In this document: positions 35,269 through 43,081 of the stretch, piece by piece | Position numbering within the stretch: the stretch's first letter is position 1 | How the letters are laid out: each line of letters begins with the position of its first letter | Assembly (NCBI GenBank): GCA_019635585.1 | Contig: JAHBZE010000001.1 | Coordinates: forward strand, 248,001 to 312,000 | DNA length: 64,000 nt | Direction: 5' to 3' | Source: Xanthobacteraceae bacterium | Lineage (GTDB): Bacteria; Pseudomonadota; Alphaproteobacteria; Rhizobiales; Xanthobacteraceae | Notes under the pieces: model-generated | Databases searched by the model: none | Told to the model about the DNA's origin: nothing | The model's input: the letters and a program-made list of their open reading frames with translations, nothing else | Translations under genes and position numbers: made by a program

Positions 35269-35292
35269 ATAGCTTATCCTAGGATTAGCTAT
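35269..35292. promoter_or_regulatory. 24-bp palindrome, probable operator between the urocanase-like gene and the fused LysR gene
   Basis: The left half ATAGCTTATCCT (35269-35280) and right half AGGATTAGCTAT (35281-35292) are inverted repeats except for one mismatched pair, centred on CCTAGG. LysR regulators bind interrupted dyads of this size in divergent promoter regions. A TATAAG hexamer at 35291-35296 could be a -10 element. The site supports placing the urocanase-like start downstream at about 35208 rather than at TTG 35268. Confidence 0.65.
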
Positions 35293-35327
35293 AAGTTATT
35301 TTGAATAGGGTTCCCCCATCTCGCGCG

Positions 35328-37208
35328 ATGGATCTGCGACAACTCAGATACGTCTTTTCCGTTTATCGTCACCGCATGGCCGCACGCGCGGCAGCGGAGT
35401 TTGGCGTAGCGCAATCGACGACCACGATGTCGCTGCGCAGGCTGGAAGATGAAATCGGGGCGCCGCTATTCGAGCGGAAAGTCGGCGGCGTACACCCGAA
35501 CGAAACGCTACGAAAATTGCGCCGTTTGTGCGAGCCGCTGATTCACGATCTTGAATCCGCGCGTGACTACGTTTCGTCGAAATGCAAAACCCCTCCCTCC
35601 TGGATCGTCTTCGTCAGCATCGATCATCCGCCGGGGAGCCGCTTTGACGAGGCGATTTCCGGAATGCTCGCGAAATGGCGGGAAAAACATCCGGACATAT
35701 TCCTTCGCTACCTGAACCTGCCCGCCGATGCCACCGATTTCACGAAGTCGCCACGGGTCGAGTTGCTCTGGAGCGCGTCGGCAAAAAGCGGCACCGATCT
35801 AATTTGGAATGCTGAGTGGTCGATCATAACTTGCGGCGCGGCGCGGCGGCTCGGCAGCAGAATTCAACTTCGTCAATTGCAGAATCTGCCGCTAGCGATA
35901 GCGGGCGGCCTCGACGCGCTCGGAGAAAGTGCAAAGCGCGCGCTTGGTAAAGCCGGTATCTTTGTCGAATCCGAATTAGACCCGGACACCGTTGACGCCG
36001 AGGATTTAGATCGAAGCGGAATCAACCTGCTTATTCCATCCATATTGATTCACCCCGGTCTTTCGCGGCATCCATGTCAGGTTGCCCGGCTTGAAATGCC
36101 TGACGCTACCGGTTCGTTGCGGGTGAAAATCTCGACCCATGGCAGAGAACGGGAGACCACGAAGGAAATCGTCGAGCTTCTTCGGAAGGGAATGAAGAAC
36201 CCCGGCGGGAAAAAGGCGTTGTCGAAGCGAACGATTACATCCGATCTCGACCTGCGCCAGTTTCTGTATTTCGCGTATCTCTATGAGGAACAAAGCGTCG
36301 TGCGCGCGGCCGAGCGCGCGCATATCGTGCAACCCGCGCTTTCGATGCAGTTGCGCAAACTCGAAACCGCGCTGGGCGTGAAGCTTTTCCAGCGCAGCCC
36401 TCGCGGCCTCAAGCCGCTGCCTGCGGCCGATCATCTCTACGCGTTATGCCATTCGGCGACGATCGCACTGGAAATGGTCCCACGTCAGCTGCGGGCACAA
36501 ACGAGTCCGGACAATACCGAACTTCGCGTCGGCCTTCTGCCCGCACTCGACGAAGGAAGCCTGCTCGCAAAGGCGGTCGGCGCGACGATCGAGGCATGGC
36601 AGGAGCATTTTCCGAAGCATCAGATTCGCGTCTCGGAAGCCTATAGCGAAGTGCTCCGGCGCTGGACGCAAGAAAAGGCGCTCGATCTCGCGATCGTGCT
36701 CGGCTCGCAACCGAGCGAACGTCACCTCGAATTCGAGCAACTCGCCCGCGATCCGCTCGCGATCATTACCAACCGCGATTCCGCTCTTCTGCCAGACGGC
36801 CCTATTGACCTACGAGAAATCGCGAAACTGCCGCTGGTGCTGCCTTCATCGCATCACGGCATCCGGCGCCTGATCGAGGAACGCTTCAAGAGCGAGGGAA
36901 TAGCGATCACGCCAAAACTTGAATTCGATTCCATGGCGGTCGCGATCAGTTTGGTGCGCTCGGGAAAATGGGCAACCATTCTCCCCGCCTCCGCGGTGCT
37001 CCACGGAATCACGAGCGGGTTTCTTACCGCACACCCGATCAGCGACACGCCGCCGCTCATGCGCGAACTATGGGCGGTTCACCATACAAGCACGAAGATG
37101 ACCGAACCTACGCGCGGGTTCATCACGCTCTTCAAGTCGAACTTCAACCGCATGCTCAGCGCACAGATCGAGCTTCAACCTGCGTTGCAAGCTTCTGCGC
37201 AACGTTAG
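35328..37208 (+). CDS. Tandem-fused double LysR-type regulator
   Basis: 626 residues from ATG 35328 (TTG 35301 would add 9). Two complete LysR units in one chain. HTH 1 at residues 1-60 (MDLRQLRYVFSVYRHRMAAR, then RRLEDEIGAPLFERK) is followed by an effector-like domain to about 290. A Lys/Gly-rich linker leads to HTH 2 at about 307-367 (RQFLYFAYLYEEQSVVRAAE, LSMQLRKLETALGVKLFQRS) and a second effector-binding domain with LRVGLLPALDEGSLLAKAV and LPLVLPSSHHGIRRLIE. The second half is closer to the family consensus. Usual LysR length is about 300. It is divergent from the urocanase-like operon, sharing the palindrome, so it probably controls it. Confidence 0.88.
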   Translation: MDLRQLRYVFSVYRHRMAARAAAEFGVAQSTTTMSLRRLEDEIGAPLFERKVGGVHPNETLRKLRRLCEPLIHDLESARDYVSSKCKTPPSWIVFVSIDHPPGSRFDEAISGMLAKWREKHPDIFLRYLNLPADATDFTKSPRVELLWSASAKSGTDLIWNAEWSIITCGAARRLGSRIQLRQLQNLPLAIAGGLDALGESAKRALGKAGIFVESELDPDTVDAEDLDRSGINLLIPSILIHPGLSRHPCQVARLEMPDATGSLRVKISTHGRERETTKEIVELLRKGMKNPGGKKALSKRTITSDLDLRQFLYFAYLYEEQSVVRAAERAHIVQPALSMQLRKLETALGVKLFQRSPRGLKPLPAADHLYALCHSATIALEMVPRQLRAQTSPDNTELRVGLLPALDEGSLLAKAVGATIEAWQEHFPKHQIRVSEAYSEVLRRWTQEKALDLAIVLGSQPSERHLEFEQLARDPLAIITNRDSALLPDGPIDLREIAKLPLVLPSSHHGIRRLIEERFKSEGIAITPKLEFDSMAVAISLVRSGKWATILPASAVLHGITSGFLTAHPISDTPPLMRELWAVHHTSTKMTEPTRGFITLFKSNFNRMLSAQIELQPALQASAQR

Positions 37209-37284
37209 TATCCGTTTCCGTCCGTAGACAAGGCGAGCGCAGCGTGTATCGTATCGCGCAAATTAGAACGGTAGCGGTAGAGTC

Positions 37285-38118
37285 GTGTCAGGTAATCAAT
37301 CAGAGATTTTAGAGGAACATTACGCGCGCGGTGACGCCGTTGCCGGGGTGAAGAATGCGCTGGCCGAAATCGGCAAAGCCGAAGGAGCGCTGAAACCCGA
37401 AGAATTAAGCTCGATCGATCAGTTCCACGTGCGGAGTCTGCTCGCCACCAAAGATCTCGCCGCAGCCGCCGAACCCCAGCTTGATATGGAGATTCTCGAT
37501 ATCGGATCGGGACTCGGCGGGGCCGCGCGCTATCTCGCTTCGGCCTTCGGCTGCCGCGTTACCGGCATCGATCTGATGCAGTCCTATTGCGACGCCGCAA
37601 CGATGCTGACCGAGCGCTGCGGTCTCGATCAGCGTATCAGCTTCCGTCAGGGCGATGCGCTTGCTTTGCCCTTTCCCGACGCGCGTTTCGACCAGGTCTG
37701 GACGCAGCACGTCTCGATGAATATCGCCGATAAAGCAAAATTATATGGCGAGATGCGCCGTGTGCTGCGCCCGAACGGCAAGCTTGCCATTTACGATCCT
37801 GTCCGGTCCGGCAACGAGCCGCTGCGCTATCCGGTGCCCTGGGCACGCGACGAACGCACGAGCTTCGTCCCAACCGAAAGCGAACTCAAACAGTATCTTC
37901 AGGATGCCGGGTTCACCGTGCTCTCGTGGGAAGACAAGACGAAGGTGGCGCTGCAATGGTTCGAAGAGATGGAAAAGAAGTGGGCTGGCACGAAGCCGTC
38001 ACCGCTCGGCATCCATGTCCTGATCGGCCCTGACATCCGGCCGATGAGCGCGAACCTGCGCACGAACCTGCGCGAAGGCCGCGCAAAACTCATTCAGGCG
38101 GTTTGCAAGGCGATCTGA
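37285..38118 (+). CDS. Class I SAM-dependent methyltransferase
   Basis: 277 residues from GTG 37285. Motif I MEILDIGSGLGGAARYLA (about 70-87), VTGIDLMQSYCDAA for motif II, QGDALALPFPDARFDQVWTQ for motif III-IV and RVLRPNGKLAIYDPV, as in glycine/sarcosine-type and small-molecule methyltransferases. It follows the fused LysR gene by 76 nt on the same strand. If the locus handles S-methylated or N-methylated imidazoles, a thiol or amine methyltransferase would fit, but there is no direct evidence of substrate. Confidence 0.87.
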   Translation: MSGNQSEILEEHYARGDAVAGVKNALAEIGKAEGALKPEELSSIDQFHVRSLLATKDLAAAAEPQLDMEILDIGSGLGGAARYLASAFGCRVTGIDLMQSYCDAATMLTERCGLDQRISFRQGDALALPFPDARFDQVWTQHVSMNIADKAKLYGEMRRVLRPNGKLAIYDPVRSGNEPLRYPVPWARDERTSFVPTESELKQYLQDAGFTVLSWEDKTKVALQWFEEMEKKWAGTKPSPLGIHVLIGPDIRPMSANLRTNLREGRAKLIQAVCKAI

Positions 38119-38127
38119 GCGACCGCG

Positions 38128-38532
38128 CTATTTCTTCGGCGTCGTATCGACTGGACCACCGGCCTTCTTCCAAGCCGTGAATCCGCCTTCGATATGCGCG
38201 ACCGGCTTCAAACCCATCTGTTGCGCGATCTGGGTCGCAAGCGCCGAGCGCCACGCGGACGCGCAGAAAAAGACGAAGCGCTTGTCCTCGGCAAAAACCG
38301 GCTTGTGATAAGGCGACGCCGGATCGATCCAGAATTCCAGCATGCCGCGAGGACAATGAAAGGCACCGGGAATACGACCTTCACGGTCCAGTTCCCGAAC
38401 ATCGCGGATGTCGACGAACACGGTGTTGGCGTCGCCGACGAGCGCAATGGCGTCGGCGACCGGCAGGATTTCGACCTCGCGATTGGCGGCGTCGATCAGA
38501 TCCTTGTAACCGGTCGTAATTTGCTGGGCCAT
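38128..38532 (-). CDS. Rhodanese-like sulfurtransferase domain protein
   Basis: 134 residues, single rhodanese domain: VFVDIRDVRELDREGRIPGA in the first half and the active loop FFCASAWRSALA with catalytic Cys and the closing Arg (C-x4-R), then HIEGGFTAWKKAGGP. No signal peptide, so cytoplasmic. It moves sulfane sulfur from a persulfide donor. It converges with the methyltransferase gene, 9 nt apart. Its presence beside a putative desulfurase locus is suggestive but rhodaneses are common. Confidence 0.9.
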   Translation of the reverse strand: MAQQITTGYKDLIDAANREVEILPVADAIALVGDANTVFVDIRDVRELDREGRIPGAFHCPRGMLEFWIDPASPYHKPVFAEDKRFVFFCASAWRSALATQIAQQMGLKPVAHIEGGFTAWKKAGGPVDTTPKK

Positions 38533-38647
38533 TTTCCTGCTCGCTTCGCGAATACTTTACCCAGCCTTAAGACACGGAGAGCAATGAAAATCCAGAGGAA
38601 CGCGGCATAATATCCATTGAAGCCGTCATCGCGCGCGTTGCGGCGCT

Positions 38648-39490
38648 TTATCGGTTCGCAAAATCAGAGATCGCATTTGCGCAGAACAGCGGCGCTTCCT
38701 CGATCACGAAGTGATCCGTGTCCGGAACCAGTACGATCGGAATATCGGGACGCGCCGCGCGCGTTGCTTCCCGTGCGCTTTCCGAAACGACGTTGCTCTG
38801 CGCGCCGCAGAGGATCAGCACAGGGCAAACGAGCGATCTGAATGCCGATGCAAAATCCTCCCGCAGTCCCCGGGTCGCGAGCACCAATGCCCGAGCGTCC
38901 GCCAGTTGCCGCAAGCCGCCTTCCACCTCGCCATATAAAGTCTCCGCGCGGTGCCTTACCGCGTCCGCCGGCAATTTCGTCAGCCGTCCACCAATATCCG
39001 TTTCGATCTCGGCTCTCGACGCATAGATGCGATCGCCGGAAGCGGCGCGGGCTTCAAGTACGTCCAGAACCTCACTTTCGACGAACGGGACGTAGTCGAT
39101 GGCCACGACAGACTTTATGCTCGCGCCATTCATGGCAGCAGCAACAATCGCGTTCCTAGCACCTAGCGAGTGACCGACGACAACGGCAGGCCCGGCATCG
39201 AGCGCCTCAATCAAGGCAACGACATCGCCCGCAAAGTCCTTTGCCGCGTATCCGCCCGCTTGCTTGGTATTCAACCCATGTCCGCGCTGATCGAGCGCGA
39301 CACAGCGAAACTCTTCGGCAAGCGCAAGCATGATGGGGCGCCACACTGCCGCGCTCGACATCATGCCGTGCAGAAAAATAACGAGCGGCCCTGTTCCAGC
39401 TTCCCTCACGTAAAATTCAGCGCCGGACGTTCTTATTACTCTGCTCGATATCAAGTGTAATTTCTCGCCGCGCGGGATGCCTGCAGCCAT
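38648..39490 (-). CDS. Alpha/beta hydrolase
   Basis: 280 residues. FLHGMMSSAAVW holds the oxyanion HG, VVVGHSLGARNAIV near 105 is the nucleophile elbow (Ser), VLILCGAQSNVV the acid strand, and VPDTDHFVIEEAP the catalytic His. Resembles 3-oxoadipate enol-lactonase/epoxide-hydrolase-like proteins. It starts 3 nt after the HlyD gene stop, so it is the last gene of the secretion operon; whether it modifies secretion or is a hitch-hiker is unknown. Confidence 0.86.
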   Translation of the reverse strand: MAAGIPRGEKLHLISSRVIRTSGAEFYVREAGTGPLVIFLHGMMSSAAVWRPIMLALAEEFRCVALDQRGHGLNTKQAGGYAAKDFAGDVVALIEALDAGPAVVVGHSLGARNAIVAAAMNGASIKSVVAIDYVPFVESEVLDVLEARAASGDRIYASRAEIETDIGGRLTKLPADAVRHRAETLYGEVEGGLRQLADARALVLATRGLREDFASAFRSLVCPVLILCGAQSNVVSESAREATRAARPDIPIVLVPDTDHFVIEEAPLFCANAISDFANR

Positions 39491-39493
39491 AAA

Positions 39494-40816
39494 TTATCTA
39501 TCCCTAAACGCGCGCATACCGTGGTCTGCAATCGGTTTCGTTAGGTAGGAAAATATCGAGCGCTGCCCAGTTTCGATGAACGACTCTACCGGCATGCCCG
39601 CGACGAGCTTGACGCCGCCCAAACGCGAAACTTCCTTCTCCGAAAGCGCAATGCGCACGACGAAGAAGCCCGCCCCCGTGCGCTGCTCAAGCACGATATC
39701 GGCCGATACTTGCGACACCGTTCCATAAATTTCAGGCGTAGTGCGCTGGTTGAATGCTGCGAAGCGAAGCACCGCACGCTGCCCGGTTCTGATCTGATCG
39801 ACATCCTGCGGATTAATACGAACTTCGACAATCAGCTTTTCGGCATCCGGAACGATCAGCATCAGCTGCTCGCCCGGCTGAATTACGCCCCCGACGGTGT
39901 GCACCGTGAGCTGATGAACGACGCCATCGATCGGCGCGCGAATATCGATGCGTTTCAACTGATCTTCGGCCGTTATTTTGCGTTCGACGAACTCGGCGTA
40001 GCGCGCCTGAATTTCGCGAAGCTCTTTCGCGACCTCGCTGCGGAGATCCTGATCCAGTTGAAGGATTTGAAGTTCGACTTCCGAAATCTTGCCTTTGGCT
40101 TGCGCGATCGCGGCGGTAAGCTGTCCGCGTTCGCCTTCGAGGCGCGCGGACTCGCGCTCAAGCTGCGTCAAACGCGAAATCGAAACGAGGTTTTTCTGCC
40201 AGAGATCGCGAACGGCCTGAAGCTCCTTACCGATCAATTCGATCTCCGTGCCCTTGGCATTCGCCTGCCCCGCCAGTCCGCGCACTTCTTCCTTTAGCTG
40301 TTCGACGCGCTCCGAAAGCTGCGAACGCTGGCCGCTTCTCGCGATGCGCCGCAGGTCGAATAGCCGCTGTTCCGCGTTCAGGATTCTCGCAACGTCGGGA
40401 TTATCTTTGCGGCTGGTCAGGCTTTCCGGAAACGACAACGTATTATCCCCGTCCCGCTCCGCTTCGAGACGGGCCTGACGTGCAGAGAGTTCGTCCATCG
40501 CTTTGACGACGATCGCAAGGTTCGCGCGCGTCACTGTTTCGTCCAGCCGCACGACGACGTCGCCTGCGCGGACATGAACGCCGTCGCGGACAAGCAGATT
40601 GCCGACCACGCCACCGGTCGGATGCTGCACTTTCTTCACGTTGGAATCGACGACCAGCAGGCCCGATGCGATCACCGCGCCCGACAGTTCCGTCGTTGCA
40701 GCGAGTCCTCCGACTCCGACGACCAGCAATGTCAAAACCGAAAGACCGATCACGATGTGCTGGCGAATAACCATCATCGCGTTCGACGGAGGTTTCACTT
40801 TGATTGGACTGTTCAT
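39494..40816 (-). CDS. Type I secretion membrane-fusion protein (HlyD/PrtE family)
   Basis: 440 residues. One N-terminal TM (IVIGLSVLTLLVVGVGGLAA), the lipoyl/HlyD start VKKVQHPTGGVVGNLLVRDG, a long coiled coil (about 110-290), and the beta-barrel tail IDIRAPIDGVVHQLTVHTVG. It links the inner-membrane ABC exporter to an outer-membrane TolC-like channel, which is not encoded in the window. Its start codon directly abuts the stop of the ABC gene. Confidence 0.94.
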   Translation of the reverse strand: MNSPIKVKPPSNAMMVIRQHIVIGLSVLTLLVVGVGGLAATTELSGAVIASGLLVVDSNVKKVQHPTGGVVGNLLVRDGVHVRAGDVVVRLDETVTRANLAIVVKAMDELSARQARLEAERDGDNTLSFPESLTSRKDNPDVARILNAEQRLFDLRRIARSGQRSQLSERVEQLKEEVRGLAGQANAKGTEIELIGKELQAVRDLWQKNLVSISRLTQLERESARLEGERGQLTAAIAQAKGKISEVELQILQLDQDLRSEVAKELREIQARYAEFVERKITAEDQLKRIDIRAPIDGVVHQLTVHTVGGVIQPGEQLMLIVPDAEKLIVEVRINPQDVDQIRTGQRAVLRFAAFNQRTTPEIYGTVSQVSADIVLEQRTGAGFFVVRIALSEKEVSRLGGVKLVAGMPVESFIETGQRSIFSYLTKPIADHGMRAFRDR

Positions 40817-42550
40817 TTACGTACTCGGGGTTGTCTGCGGAGCAGACGCCTTCAGCACCTTCGACAAGACGTCGGCTTTTGGCCCGAACGCCTTGACCTG
40901 TCCGCCCGCGACGAACATCGCAAGATCGCATTCGTCGAGCGCTTTCGGGCGCAACGCGACGACAACCGCGATCCCGCCGCGGCGGCGAATGCTCGCGATC
41001 GCATGCGAGAGCGCAGCCTCGCCCTCGCCGTCGAGGTTCGAGTTCGCTTCGTCGAGCACGACCAGGAACGGGTTTTTGTAAAGCGCGCGGGCGAGCGCGA
41101 TGCGCTGCCGCTGTCCGGCGGAAAGCGCAAAACCGCTTTCGCCGATTTCGGTGTCATAACCGTTCGGAAGCCGCAGGATCATGTCGTGCACCGCTGCCGA
41201 TTTCGCGGCGGCAATGATGTCGTCGGCCTTCGGCTCCGGCTCGAAGCGGGAAATATTTTGCTTCACGGTGCCGCCGAACAGCTCGACGTCCTGCGGCAGG
41301 TAGCCGACGTGCTCGCCAAGTGCATCCGCCGACCACTGATCGAGTGCCGCGCCATCGAGCCGGATTTGTCCGCGCACGACCGGCCAAACGCCGACGATTG
41401 CGCGCGCCAGCGAGGACTTGCCTGCCGCGTTCGGCCCAATGATCCCGACAGCGCTGCCTGCCTTGATCTGGAATGTCGCATCCTGCACGACGATCTTGCG
41501 TTCGCCCGGCGGCGCGACGCTGACGTTCTCGACGGCGAGCAAGGACTTCGGTGCCGGTAGCGCAAGCGGCTGCGGACCCGGGACGAATGCCGCAAGCAAG
41601 CGGTTCAGGCGGTCCCAGCTATGCCGCGCGTTCACGAATTGCCGCCAGTTGCCGATCGCGGTCTCGACCGGCGCAACCGCGCGCGCGCCCAGTATCGAGC
41701 CCGCGATAATCACGCCCGGCGTCGCCTCATTGTATAAAACAAGCAGCGCGCCGACCGCGAGCAGCGCGGATTGCAAAATCATGCGCAGTACGCGCGAAAG
41801 CGAACCGAGGCTGCCGGAAATGTCGCTCGCTTCCTGCTGCTGCCCGATAAATTGCGCGTTGGTGGAAGACCACCGCTCGCGCATGCGCGCGCCCATGCCC
41901 ATCGCGCTTAATACTTCCGCGTTCCGGTAACTCGCTTCGCCGATGCTGTTGCGGTGCGCGGCGTGCTTCGCCGCGGATTTCAGCGGCTCGCGCACCCAAT
42001 ATTCCGTGAGCACGGTGAGACCGACGAGGATGATCGCACCGACAAGCGCCGTGAAGCCGATCCAGAAATGGAATACGAAACAGATCGCAAGATAGATCGG
42101 CAGCCACGGCAGATCGAACAGCGCAGTCGGACCCAGCCCGGAAAGAAAACCGCGGATCTGGTCGAAGTCGCGGATTGGCTGAAGCCCGTCTCCCTGCCGC
42201 ATGCTGCGCAACGGCATGCGCACCACCGCGTCATAGATTTTCGGACTCAAGCTTTCGTCGAGATAGGCGCCGACGCGCACCAGCAATCGTCCGCGCAATA
42301 CGTCGAGCACGGCCAGAAACGCGAACAATGCGAGCGCAATGATAGCGAGACCCGCGAGCGTCGGAATGGAGCGGCTCGGCAGGACGCGGTCATAGACCTG
42401 GAGCATGAACAGCGCGCCGGTCAGCGTCAGCATGTTGATGAAGAAGCTGAAAAGCCCGATCGCCGCGAATGCCTGCTTGCACTCGCGCACCGCTTCCATC
42501 AGCTGCGACTGGGGAGCGTTGGACGTTACGCCTGAAACTTGCCCGTGCAC
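40817..42550 (-). CDS. Type I secretion ABC transporter, permease-ATPase fusion (PrtD-like)
   Basis: 577 residues from GTG 42550 (ATG 42499 is an alternative). Exporter TM domain about 25-310 with the PrtD hallmark GALFMLQVYDRVLPSRSIPT, then a nucleotide-binding domain with Walker A GIIGPNAAGKSSLARA near 370, signature ALSAGQRQRIALARAL near 475 and Walker B LVVLDEANSNLD. No N-terminal C39-like domain. It is divergent from the RTX gene 531 nt away, the obvious cargo. Confidence 0.94.
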   Translation of the reverse strand: MHGQVSGVTSNAPQSQLMEAVRECKQAFAAIGLFSFFINMLTLTGALFMLQVYDRVLPSRSIPTLAGLAIIALALFAFLAVLDVLRGRLLVRVGAYLDESLSPKIYDAVVRMPLRSMRQGDGLQPIRDFDQIRGFLSGLGPTALFDLPWLPIYLAICFVFHFWIGFTALVGAIILVGLTVLTEYWVREPLKSAAKHAAHRNSIGEASYRNAEVLSAMGMGARMRERWSSTNAQFIGQQQEASDISGSLGSLSRVLRMILQSALLAVGALLVLYNEATPGVIIAGSILGARAVAPVETAIGNWRQFVNARHSWDRLNRLLAAFVPGPQPLALPAPKSLLAVENVSVAPPGERKIVVQDATFQIKAGSAVGIIGPNAAGKSSLARAIVGVWPVVRGQIRLDGAALDQWSADALGEHVGYLPQDVELFGGTVKQNISRFEPEPKADDIIAAAKSAAVHDMILRLPNGYDTEIGESGFALSAGQRQRIALARALYKNPFLVVLDEANSNLDGEGEAALSHAIASIRRRGGIAVVVALRPKALDECDLAMFVAGGQVKAFGPKADVLSKVLKASAPQTTPST

Positions 42551-43081
42551 GGGTAGCCACTCCGGAAAATACTGAACGCTGGACTAGAACCTGAGAGACA
42601 CCAACGCGCCGCGTCTTGGTATTGTATTACCCCTCGCGCCCGCGTCCGCAGCTTCAGTTGTTGAGAGTGACCTCGTCTGACGAATTGGTTCGCATCGGCG
42701 CAATTCCCCGAGCCGCTGCAATTTCTTCAGATTATTGCATTTGCAAAGTCTTAGCTAGCGATAGAGCTTCGTCCTGCGCGCTGCGATCAGGCTGACGAAG
42801 CGATCCTGGACGGAGGCTGGAAAAGAACTCCGTTAGGGCCTGCGGCTCGCCGAGGTACCCCACTGCCAATTCCAGCGGGCCTGGCCGGTATACGAAAGAT
42901 CCGCCGCCGCAAAACGCCTGACCCCTCAAAATTCCTTATGCGGAAAGGCTTTTGGCGGCCCCGACCCCCTTGCGGACAGGGTAAACAATAGGTTGAAATC
43001 GAGCAGATCATCGCCCGATGCGGGGGGCACGGCGAGCGGCAGAAGACCGCGCGCCTGTGTGTATTTTTAGGGGGAGTTGCG
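42551..43081. other. Intergenic region between the secretion operon and the RTX gene
   Basis: 531 nt with no convincing coding frame on either strand. It must hold divergent promoters. A strong ribosome-binding site, AGGGGGAG, lies about 5 nt before the RTX ATG 43082. I saw no tRNA, repeat or FNR-type box here. Small antisense frames at 42732-42929 and 42787-43188 look non-coding. Confidence 0.5.
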
